NCBI GenBank assembly: GCA_903875605.1
Contig: CAIQWT010000007.1
Coordinates: 101,857 to 165,856, forward strand
Direction of reading: 5' to 3'
Source of the DNA: an uncultured Geobacteraceae bacterium
Lineage (GTDB): Bacteria; Desulfobacterota; Desulfuromonadia; Geobacterales; Pseudopelobacteraceae
DNA: 64,000 nucleotides
In this document: positions 31,748 to 39,519 of the stretch, in pieces
Layout: every line of letters starts with the position of its first letter
Numbering within the stretch: position 1 is the stretch's first letter
Made by a program: the position numbers and the translations under genes
The notes under the pieces: generated by a model
What the model was told of the DNA's origin: nothing
Databases searched by the model: none
Seen by the model: the letters and a program-made list of their open reading frames with translations, nothing else

Positions 31748-33733
31748 ATGAAGAACCGCTCCTTTTACCTGTTTGCTCTAATCACCACAATCGTGGCACT
31801 TCTGGCGCAATGGCAGGATCCAGCTGTTATCCGTGAACATCTGGAAAGTAAAACATACGATCTGCGTCTGCGTCTGCGCGAACAGCTGCGCCCTTCACCC
31901 CGCCGGGATGACATTGTGATCGTCGCACTGGATGAAAAAAGCCTTGAGGAGTACGGCCGTTGGCCCTGGAGCCGAACACTGACAGCGCGATTGTTGCAGG
32001 CGGTATCGTCAGGCCAGCCCCGTGCAATCGGAGTCGATATCTTCTTCAGTGAGCCGGAGAGTCCAGCTGCCGATGCGGCGCTTGCCGCTGCAATAAAGTC
32101 CGCAGGGAATGTTGTGCTGCCGGTGGTTTTTTCCGATGTGGCGAAGGGGACAAACGCGCCTTCAGCCGAACAGAACGATCTGCTTTGGGATGCCGCTTTT
32201 ATGGAGGTGAAAAGTGTAGAAGGGATACCATGGAAGCGGTGGGCAATAGAGGGCGCGCGACCAATGCCGCCTCGTGCCGGAATAGCAAGGGCCGCTGCGG
32301 CACTGGGGCATGTGTCGTCACATCCTGATATGGATGGCGTCATGCGCTGGGAAATTCTGGCGCTGAAGCATGGCGATGATGCTTACCCGTCTCTTGCGCT
32401 GCAGATTGCCCGCCTGGCAGAGGGGAAGCGGCAGGAGGATCTCGGCCTGTACGGAGGATCCAACGTGCGATTTGCTGATCGCTTCATCCCGACGGATCTT
32501 TCGAACCGGGTTCTCATTAATTACTATGGCGCGGAGGGAAGTTTCCCATATATCAGCGCCGCTGACCTGATGAGCGGGCGGGTTAAGGCGGGCGTTCTGT
32601 CAGGTAAAGTCGTCCTGATAGGGACTTCGGCTCTGGCCACCTACGATCAAAAGGTCTCGCCGTTTTCTGCGGATATGCCTGGTGTTGAGAAAAACGCGAC
32701 AGTAGTTGAAAATATTCTCTCCAACAGATTTATGAGCAAAAGCCCCGGCGTAATCGAACTCGTGGTGATCCTTTTGACTGCAATCCTGCTGACGCTACTG
32801 TTGCCGAGGCTCTCCGCCCGGAGCGGAGTTGTCGTCGGTTTTTCACTGATGGGACTCTACCTGATAGCCTCGGAAATAACCTGTCTGGAAGGGGTGTGGC
32901 TCTCGCTGATATATCCGTTGTCAACTATGGCGGTCATTCTTACGGCACAAACAGTTTCAAAACTTTTGTTCGAAGAGAAACAGTCCCGGCAGATTCGCGC
33001 AATGTTTTCCAGTTATGTTACCGAGCGCCTGGTCAACGAAATGATAAAAAATCCGGAAATGGCTCAACTTGGCGGCCAAAAACGGGAAATAACGGTGCTT
33101 TTCTCAGATGTAGTGGGCTTCACCACCTATTCGGAAAATCATCAACCGGAGGAGGTCGTAGCCATCCTAAATGAATATCTCGGCGCAATGACCGATATTG
33201 TATTGAAGTGGGAGGGGATTCTCGACAAGTTCATCGGCGATGCGATTGTTGTCTTCTGGGGGGCCCCCATGAAGCAGGAGGATCACGCCGAACGGGCGGT
33301 TCGCTGTGCACTTGAAATGCAGGAACGGATTGGACAGCTCCATTTAAAATGGGAGGCTGAAGGAAGAGCGCCTCTTGCCTCCGGGATCGGGCTGAATAGT
33401 GGTGAGGCGATTGTCGGTAATATCGGTGCTGAAGGGAAAAAGATGGACTATACAGTTATCGGTGATCATGTAAATCTGGGTGCCAGGGTTGAAGGGTTGA
33501 CCCGGCGCTATGATGCCAAAATCCTGATGACAGAGAATACGCTGGAGAAATTGCGACCGCAAATCGGATGCGGAAAGTTTCCCGGGGTTTCCATTATTGG
33601 TCAGGAACGCGTGATAGTTAAGGGAAAGGATACGCCGGTCGGGATTTACGCTGTTGGCCCGCTTGCCGCTGAAACAGCGACGGTTGTCGTGGAATGTGAT
33701 CCGGAAAAAATAGTGAGATTAACGGAAAAATAA
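31748..33733 (+). CDS. CHASE2-sensor adenylate/guanylate cyclase
   Basis: 661 residues. An N-terminal membrane helix leads into an extracytoplasmic CHASE2 domain (about residues 35-315; IVIVALDEKSLEEYGRWPWS and PRAIGVDIFFSEPE). Three membrane helices follow (about 335-420), then a class III cyclase domain (440-640). Metal-binding Asp residues are D454 (LFSDVVGFT) and D498 (KFIGDAIVVFW). K494 before FIGDA and the Asp in TVIGDHVNLGARVE are the usual adenine-specifying residues, so cAMP is the expected product. The sensory signal is likely an envelope state, possibly communicated by the adjacent FecR-domain protein. This is the last gene of the cluster; 242 bp without a recognisable gene separate it from the convergent DUF116 gene. 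Confidence 0.92.
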   Translation: MKNRSFYLFALITTIVALLAQWQDPAVIREHLESKTYDLRLRLREQLRPSPRRDDIVIVALDEKSLEEYGRWPWSRTLTARLLQAVSSGQPRAIGVDIFFSEPESPAADAALAAAIKSAGNVVLPVVFSDVAKGTNAPSAEQNDLLWDAAFMEVKSVEGIPWKRWAIEGARPMPPRAGIARAAAALGHVSSHPDMDGVMRWEILALKHGDDAYPSLALQIARLAEGKRQEDLGLYGGSNVRFADRFIPTDLSNRVLINYYGAEGSFPYISAADLMSGRVKAGVLSGKVVLIGTSALATYDQKVSPFSADMPGVEKNATVVENILSNRFMSKSPGVIELVVILLTAILLTLLLPRLSARSGVVVGFSLMGLYLIASEITCLEGVWLSLIYPLSTMAVILTAQTVSKLLFEEKQSRQIRAMFSSYVTERLVNEMIKNPEMAQLGGQKREITVLFSDVVGFTTYSENHQPEEVVAILNEYLGAMTDIVLKWEGILDKFIGDAIVVFWGAPMKQEDHAERAVRCALEMQERIGQLHLKWEAEGRAPLASGIGLNSGEAIVGNIGAEGKKMDYTVIGDHVNLGARVEGLTRRYDAKILMTENTLEKLRPQIGCGKFPGVSIIGQERVIVKGKDTPVGIYAVGPLAAETATVVVECDPEKIVRLTEK

Positions 33734-33975
33734 TGCTGTGAGGTGAGTCGTGGCTACAGATGGCATTTACGTCCAGGTTTTGGGAGATTATGGTCCGTTT
33801 TCTTTCATGGGATTGTGGTGGTAGGCCTTCGTGGCCGACTTGAAAACGGGTGACAATGGAAGTAAATAACCATATGCGTGGCAGTCGGATTATTCAAAGC
33901 AGATAAAGCAATAAATTGTTACTTCCGCTCCCTAAACAGATCATGACAACACGGATTCTTGCTGTCTAAGCCTAA

Positions 33976-34764
33976 TTATGGCTGTTGTCCATCAACTTGA
34001 AGTACCTGCCGCAACGCTTCATCAATCTTAGATACATCTACGACAGTATTAAAACAGGGGCCAAAGGGGCGTTCATTGAGGATGCCGATGACCGGCAGCG
34101 GGTAGCAGTCCTTAATGCCGGAGGTAAGGTCCCTCTCGCAGGCAACTGCCAGCACCAGCTTTGGCCGTTTTTCGACAATTACTTTTCTAGCCAATGTCCC
34201 GCCGGTGGCAACAGATATATCGATAGAATACTTTTTACCAATATCCACCAACCCTTTAATGCTGCAGCGTCCGCATTGCACGCATTTATGGATGTCACCA
34301 GTCACTTTGATTTCACAGTCAGACAGCTGGATGCAGTGCGGCAGGAGCACCAGGATCCGATCCGGTTTTATCTTCATCCGCTGTGATGTCACCAGGCTGT
34401 TATTCATGGCGATAAAAGACTGGCGAATGCGATCCTTATCAAGTCCAAACATTCTTCCGACAAATTCGATAACCGGCAGCAAAAATTTGATGACAACCAA
34501 ACGCATGAAGCGGGTCAGAAAAATGTCTTTACCCAGTGCCGTGGTCAGCACCAGTAGGCCGGTGCCCAGAATTGCTGCGCCGGAAAGCACCACCATGATG
34601 ATGCCGACAATATGCGGTAAATTGGAGTTTATATTTGCCAAGCCGCGGTTTGGTATCCACCAAGCCAGAAAAATAACAGCGACTACTATCAGGCAGGTTA
34701 CGCCCATTAAGGTGACAAAGAGACGTTTGCGCGGAGGTGTTGTGGTTTCAGTTGCCATTGTCAA
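33976..34764 (-). CDS. DUF116 membrane protein
   Basis: 262 residues. Two N-terminal membrane helices (about 16-36 and 48-74) precede a cytoplasmic DUF116 domain with LPHCIQLSDC and the Cys cluster HKCVQCGRCSIKG, suggesting a metal or Fe-S site, then VLAVACERDLTSGI. The function of DUF116 is unknown. The first codon is a TTG (34762-34764) with GAGGGG 8 nt upstream; the ATG two codons later (34758) would sit 14 nt from it, so TTG is plausible. The reading frame overlaps the fmt stop, consistent with a def-fmt-DUF116 operon. Confidence 0.85.
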   Translation of the reverse strand: MTMATETTTPPRKRLFVTLMGVTCLIVVAVIFLAWWIPNRGLANINSNLPHIVGIIMVVLSGAAILGTGLLVLTTALGKDIFLTRFMRLVVIKFLLPVIEFVGRMFGLDKDRIRQSFIAMNNSLVTSQRMKIKPDRILVLLPHCIQLSDCEIKVTGDIHKCVQCGRCSIKGLVDIGKKYSIDISVATGGTLARKVIVEKRPKLVLAVACERDLTSGIKDCYPLPVIGILNERPFGPCFNTVVDVSKIDEALRQVLQVDGQQP

Positions 34765-35720
34765 AGTGGTGACCCCTCTTGTTGACCGCTGCCAAGTAAA
34801 GTCCCTTCGGAAACGGAACAGCCTGACAGAAAGCTGCTGCTGTCGAGACGCTTCTTGCCGGCCAACTGCAGTTCATGCAAAAAGAGACTTCCGGTTTGAC
34901 ACGCGACTTCGAAGCATCCCTTCGCTGCCTGTAGTACAGTTCCAGGCTCTCCGATTCCTTCGCCGACTCGGCTGCGGAAAATTTTCAATACCTGATCACC
35001 GATGACAGTACAGGCACCCGGCCAGACGGCCAGACCGCGCACGCGGTTGTGGATAGCGCGAGCATCTTCGTGCCAGTTTATCAGGCCGTCTTCTTTTTTG
35101 AGCATTGGTGCATAACAGCTGTCAGCATTATTTTGCGCCTGTGGAACAATGTCGCCGGCTGCTACCCTGTCGAGTGTTTCCATAAGCAGCGCGGCTCCCA
35201 TTGACGCCATGCGATCGTGCAGTGATACGATGTCTTCGTTATCATCCAGTTGCGTTTTCTGGACAAGCAGCATATCGCCGGTGTCAAGGCCGACATCCAT
35301 CAACATGGTAGTAACTCCAGTTTCAGTTTCTCCATTAATGAGGCACCAGTTGAGCGGAGCTGCGCCACGGTAGCGGGGCAGCAGAGATGCATGGACGTTG
35401 ATGCAGCCATAGCGGGGGATATCGAGAAGAGCTTTGGGAAGAATCTGGCCGAAGGCAACAACCACGATAACTTCAGGATTCAGCTTGCGAATGATCTCTA
35501 CAAAGTCAGGATCGCGTACTTTGAACGGCTGGTATACCGGGATACTGTTTTTTTCAGCCAGCTCCTTGACCGGAGGCGGCATCAATTTCTGCCCGCGCCC
35601 TTTGGGGCGATCCGGCTGGGTAACTACCGCTATAATATTCTGTCCGTGCTCGATAAGCTTCTGCAGGGTCGGGCAGGCAAAATCGGGTGTTCCCATGAAA
35701 ATAGTACGCAGGGCGGTCAC
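34761..35720 (-). CDS. fmt: Methionyl-tRNA formyltransferase
   Basis: 319 residues, normal length. It formylates the initiator Met-tRNA using 10-formyltetrahydrofolate. Visible motifs are IFMGTPDFACPTLQKL at the N-terminus, VVTQPDRPKGRGQKL, and the catalytic core INVHASLLPRYRGAAPLNW with the conserved Asn-His, then ETGVTTMLMDVGLDTGDML. A C-terminal domain for tRNA binding follows. The start is GTG 35718-35720, which overlaps the def stop in a GTGA arrangement, so translation is coupled to the deformylase. The two enzymes act at opposite ends of N-terminal formyl-Met handling. Confidence 0.96.
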   Translation of the reverse strand: MTALRTIFMGTPDFACPTLQKLIEHGQNIIAVVTQPDRPKGRGQKLMPPPVKELAEKNSIPVYQPFKVRDPDFVEIIRKLNPEVIVVVAFGQILPKALLDIPRYGCINVHASLLPRYRGAAPLNWCLINGETETGVTTMLMDVGLDTGDMLLVQKTQLDDNEDIVSLHDRMASMGAALLMETLDRVAAGDIVPQAQNNADSCYAPMLKKEDGLINWHEDARAIHNRVRGLAVWPGACTVIGDQVLKIFRSRVGEGIGEPGTVLQAAKGCFEVACQTGSLFLHELQLAGKKRLDSSSFLSGCSVSEGTLLGSGQQEGSPL

Positions 35721-36223
35721 CGTTTTTCCTCTGCCGCTTTACGGGCTTTACGCTGAAACAGCTCCCGCTTGAGCGCCGAGAGGTGATCAACAAACAGGAT
35801 GCCTTCCAGGTGGTCAATTTCGTGCTGAAATGCGACAGCGAGTAAATCCTCAGCATGCCAGGTCTGCTCGTTCCCCTCGAGGTCTAGCGCTCTGACAATC
35901 ACGCTGGCTCGCCGCCTGACATTCGCGGCATAGTCAGGAACCGAGAGGCAGCCTTCTTCTTCGTAGGTTTCCCCCTCGCTTTGCACAATGACTGGGTTAA
36001 TGGCAATAATCAGTTCCGGTGGCTCATTTTTGCCGGAAATATCGATTACAATGACGCGCTGGTGAACGCCGATCTGCGGGGCTGCCAGGCCGATCCCCGG
36101 TGCATCATACATGGTTTCTGCCATGTCATTGGCAAGTTCCCTGATCGATTCGGTAATAATGGTTACCGGGTCGGATTTCTTCTTGAGCTCTGGGTTCGGG
36201 TAGGTGAGAATGTTGCGAATCAT
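35717..36223 (-). CDS. def: Peptide deformylase
   Basis: 168 residues. It removes the formyl group from nascent proteins. All three signature motifs are present: GIGLAAPQ (43-50), EGCLSVP (90-96, metal ligand C92) and QHEIDHL (H134, E135, H138). The length and the order of motifs match the iron-dependent type 1 family. ATG 36221-36223 starts the def-fmt-DUF116 unit. The upstream gap to the divergent small ORF at 36323 is about 100 bp and must contain the promoter. Confidence 0.97.
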   Translation of the reverse strand: MIRNILTYPNPELKKKSDPVTIITESIRELANDMAETMYDAPGIGLAAPQIGVHQRVIVIDISGKNEPPELIIAINPVIVQSEGETYEEEGCLSVPDYAANVRRRASVIVRALDLEGNEQTWHAEDLLAVAFQHEIDHLEGILFVDHLSALKRELFQRKARKAAEEKR

Positions 36224-36322
36224 TGAGTAACGTATCCTTCATTGAAGTTATGAGGGTGTAATGATACTATTTAAGAATAATAAAATCAATTTTCATCTTT
36301 ACGGCTACACCGAGGTGCGGAT

Positions 36323-36532
36323 ATGACGGATCCGGTAAAGAGTATAAGCGAGTCTCAGGGTACCTCAGCAGGGGGGAATTACAGTGGTGGAGGCTTCTCG
36401 GAGCACCACAAAAAAAAGGGCACTGCCAAGCAGCAAGATGATCTGATAGAAATTTCCCAGGATGCCAGGGACCGATCATCCGGCAAAATAAAGAAGAGTA
36501 TAGTAGAGTATTTGAAGGAGTTGCTCGGTTGA
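36323..36532 (+). CDS. Small hydrophilic protein, unknown
   Basis: 69 residues with a GAGGTG about 6 nt before the ATG. A Gly/Ser-rich N-terminal half (STSAGGNYSGGGF type) is followed by a Lys cluster and a C-terminal amphipathic helix (SGKIKKSIVEYLKELLG). The segment DDLIEISQDARDR faintly resembles the IS-x-A-R motif of FlgM-like anti-sigma factors, but the protein is shorter and the match is not sufficient for a call. It sits between divergent def and convergent HDOD genes. Confidence 0.5.
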   Translation: MTDPVKSISESQGTSAGGNYSGGGFSEHHKKKGTAKQQDDLIEISQDARDRSSGKIKKSIVEYLKELLG

Positions 36533-36548
36533 AGTGAAGCCATGGTAA

Positions 36549-37397
36549 TTAATTGAAAAAACTTTTGTCCTTTTCGTATGCTTCGACAAATCGCTCAAGT
36601 AGAGAGTCTATGCGCTGCTCATTCAGGCCAAGCCTCTGTGACGGCAGCGTATTCAGAAGATCAAGCTGCTCCTCCGGTTCGCGTATTCCGATTCCCACTT
36701 TGTGACAAAAAAGATTTGCCAGACCGACAACACAGGTAAGGCTGACTTGATAGGAATCTTCGTCTTCCGTAAATGCGAAGGTATGATGGTTTAATACGGC
36801 ATGCATCAAAATACTTGGGAAATTCCATTTTTTAATTACAAGTCCGCCAACTTCAGAATGAGTATATGAATATACCTGCCGCTCGGCTTCGTCAAACGTA
36901 AGTCCGTCATTATACGTTCTCTGCATGGCATCCTGAAATTGCGTACTGTTCATGGAGTTCATTATTATTTTCCCTATATCATGAAAGAGCCCGCCCAAAA
37001 AAGCCTCCTCTTCACTTACAAGTTTGGTCTCTTTGGCGATGATACGCGCAGCGAGTCCGGCGCCGAAGGAGTGTTCCCAGAGCATTTTTTCCGTCAGGCC
37101 GTATGGCTGATAGACCTGTTTGACCGATGCTGCTACTACAAGGCTTTTCAGTGTGGCAAAGCCGAGGACGACAATCGCATGAGACAGAGTCTGAATCTGG
37201 CGCTGGCAACCATAAAAAGATGAATTCGAGATTTTAAGCACGCGCGCAGCGACGGCAGGGTCAGATGCCACGACTTTAGCCAGTTCTTCAGCCGTAGCAC
37301 TTTCGCTCTCAATAAGCTGCATAACCTTGGTTGCGACAACCGGGATGGTCGGTAAATCACTGGCTGTCATAATCATTACTTCAAGTTCTCTGTTCAT
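36549..37397 (-). CDS. HDOD-domain signalling protein
   Basis: 282 residues. The HDOD domain (about residues 14-210) has LPTIPVVATKVMQLIESE, VASDPAVAARVLKISNSSFY, GFATLKSLVVAASVK and LFHDIGKIIMN, the last being an HD-like remnant. HDOD proteins are non-catalytic relatives of HD phosphohydrolases found in c-di-GMP and stress signalling. The open frame extends to 37487, but ATG 37395-37397 has GAGG 5 nt upstream and gives a family-like start. It diverges from the TPR-protein gene. Confidence 0.88.
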   Translation of the reverse strand: MNRELEVMIMTASDLPTIPVVATKVMQLIESESATAEELAKVVASDPAVAARVLKISNSSFYGCQRQIQTLSHAIVVLGFATLKSLVVAASVKQVYQPYGLTEKMLWEHSFGAGLAARIIAKETKLVSEEEAFLGGLFHDIGKIIMNSMNSTQFQDAMQRTYNDGLTFDEAERQVYSYTHSEVGGLVIKKWNFPSILMHAVLNHHTFAFTEDEDSYQVSLTCVVGLANLFCHKVGIGIREPEEQLDLLNTLPSQRLGLNEQRIDSLLERFVEAYEKDKSFFN

Positions 37398-37504
37398 TGT
37401 ATCCTCGTGCAGCCAACATGCACCAGATGCTGTGGCATCGGCAAATAAAAGAGTCTGCATTATCCACGCACTGCCGCTAATAATCAAGCACTTAGCCTAA
37501 AGCA

Positions 37505-37533
37505 TTGAAAAATTGCATGATGGTGTGTATAAT
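37505..37533 (+). promoter_or_regulatory. Sigma-70-type promoter for the TPR gene
   Basis: TTGAAA (37505-37510) and a perfect TATAAT (37528-37533) are separated by 17 bp, 39 bp before the TTG start of the downstream gene. Confidence 0.75.
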
Positions 37534-37572
37534 CCCGCCGCACTACCGACTATAATCAAGGAAACAGCCGAC

Positions 37573-39453
37573 TTGAAGATACCGCAATCATACATACTAC
37601 TGCCTATGGCCGTGCTGCTTTTGACCGGATTCAGCTGGGGATTCGGCAGTGACCCCTGTAAAGAAGCGCTTGAAATTGCCGGTACGCTGAATACCACCCG
37701 TGATGAAGTTCAAATGCGTCAGGCTGAAGCTAAAATTATGCTTCAGTGCCCTGATGGCGCCGCCGCCCACTTTGTAAATGCGCTCCAACAGGAGCGGGTA
37801 AGCAACTTTGATGGTGCCATTGAAGAATATCGCCGGGCTCTGCAGCAAGCTCCTTCTTTTGCTCGAGCAAGTGGTAATCTCGGCCTGCTCTATGCCGGTA
37901 AAGGACTGAATGACGAGGCTTCTGTCGCTCTTGCCCGTGGGCTTTCCTCTGTTTCTAATCCATTATATCACAAAGCTTTGGCGCAAATCTTAGTCGAGCA
38001 AAAGGTATTTCCACTGGCTGCTTACCATTACAATGAGGCTGGCCGGGAATTGTCTAATGATGCTTCTGTGTTTATCGGACTGGCAGAAATCTACTCCGCT
38101 TTAAACCAGCCTGAAAAGGCGCTGGATGAATATAGAAGGGCATTGGCCGCCGATCCCGGTTCTGCGAAGGCTAACATTGGCATTGCTACGATAAACATCC
38201 AGCGGGGTGAGTTCGATAAAGCACTTGAACAGCTGAAGCGCGGGGAGGTTTCAACCCCCAGGGATCGCGACATCCATCTATTGCTTGCCGGCCTGTATGA
38301 AAAAAAAGGTGATGTAAAGCTGTCTGACTACCACTCGTTGCTGGGCGGTAAAACCAAGCTTACTCAAGCGGTGCAAAAAACGCCCACACAGACTGCTGCA
38401 AGCGGCGCTGAAGGTGAAATGGAAGTTCTTAGAGCCGCTATCAAGGAACATCCTGAAGATATTATATCATACGAAAAGCTTGGCCACCTGTACCGCGCCG
38501 CAGGTAAAGACACAGAGGCGATAGAAGCTTATCGTGAGGCGGCGCATCGCAACAGTACTAACAGTGATGTGTACCTCAGTCTGGGAATCCTGCATGAAAA
38601 AAAGTCGCAGATAGACGAAGCGGTGGTGGCATATAAACGAGCGATAAAGGCTGCTCCCACCAGTGCAGAAGCTCATTTGCGGTTGGGCGATATCCGTTTT
38701 ACCCGTGGTCTGTTCCAGGAAGCTGTGGAGCAGTATTCGGAATTTCTTAAGCTGCGTCCGGCAAGTCCTGATATCCACCTTAAACTGGGCCGGATTTTTG
38801 CCAAAAGCAAAGAGGCCGGGTTGGCCATCTCGTCGTACACATCTGTACTTACCTACAGTCCTAATGACGGTGACGCTAACCGGGAGATTGCCACCCTGTA
38901 CGCTCAAAAAGGGGATACAGAAAAAGCGATTGCCCACTATAAAAAAGCACTTTCGATTCATAAAGACGACAATGAAGCACGTACTTCACTCATATCAATT
39001 TTTGTGAAAAGCAAACAGTACGACGAAATTACTGTTCTGCTTAAAGAGGCAGTTGAGCTGAGCCCTGATGATCAGGTGAATCACTACAAGCTCGGGCTGA
39101 TTTATGACTTTAAAAAAGATTATGAAAACGCGATAGCAACTTATAAAAAAGCAATTGAGCTGAAGCCTGATAATGCCAGAGCACTTAACGCACTTGGCCG
39201 ACTGTATATGAAAACCGGCAGATTGAGTGAAGCCAAAGAGACCCTTGAAGCGGCTAAAAAAGCTGATCCAACCATGGAAGAAACAGCCGTTTTGCTTAAT
39301 AATATTCGTGATGAATTCAACCCTGAACCGCGAAAAATAACTAAAGGCAAAAAAGGGAAGGCTAAAAAAAGTAAGAAAAGTTCTAAAAAATCAAAAGGCA
39401 CCGGCGCAGCCAAGGCCGCTACGGGCTCCAAACCAGCCGTAAAAAAGCAGTGA
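37573..39453 (+). CDS. Exported multi-TPR protein with Lys-rich tail
   Basis: 626 residues. The start is taken as TTG 37573 because AAGGAA lies 9 nt upstream and a hydrophobic segment follows at once (SYILLPMAVLLLTGFSWGFG); the frame extends back to another TTG at 37513, but that overlaps the promoter. At least 13 TPR units of 34 residues fill residues about 50-580 (for example AIATYKKAIELKPDNARALN). The last 40 residues are almost entirely Lys, Ser, Ala and Gly, an unusual basic tail that could bind nucleic acid, anionic polymer or membrane. TPR proteins act as scaffolds and no enzymatic domain is present. The GH13 gene follows after 66 bp on the same strand. Confidence 0.85.
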   Translation: MKIPQSYILLPMAVLLLTGFSWGFGSDPCKEALEIAGTLNTTRDEVQMRQAEAKIMLQCPDGAAAHFVNALQQERVSNFDGAIEEYRRALQQAPSFARASGNLGLLYAGKGLNDEASVALARGLSSVSNPLYHKALAQILVEQKVFPLAAYHYNEAGRELSNDASVFIGLAEIYSALNQPEKALDEYRRALAADPGSAKANIGIATINIQRGEFDKALEQLKRGEVSTPRDRDIHLLLAGLYEKKGDVKLSDYHSLLGGKTKLTQAVQKTPTQTAASGAEGEMEVLRAAIKEHPEDIISYEKLGHLYRAAGKDTEAIEAYREAAHRNSTNSDVYLSLGILHEKKSQIDEAVVAYKRAIKAAPTSAEAHLRLGDIRFTRGLFQEAVEQYSEFLKLRPASPDIHLKLGRIFAKSKEAGLAISSYTSVLTYSPNDGDANREIATLYAQKGDTEKAIAHYKKALSIHKDDNEARTSLISIFVKSKQYDEITVLLKEAVELSPDDQVNHYKLGLIYDFKKDYENAIATYKKAIELKPDNARALNALGRLYMKTGRLSEAKETLEAAKKADPTMEETAVLLNNIRDEFNPEPRKITKGKKGKAKKSKKSSKKSKGTGAAKAATGSKPAVKKQ

Positions 39454-39519
39454 ATTGCTAATATACGGGGCTGACTTCAACAATTTCTGACATCCCGGCA
39501 TTCCTCGACAGGAAATATT

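Noticed and set aside
33734..33975. Possible small gene after the CHASE2 cyclase
   Set aside because: No open frame with start, ribosome-binding site and coding character; nothing recognisable in either strand.
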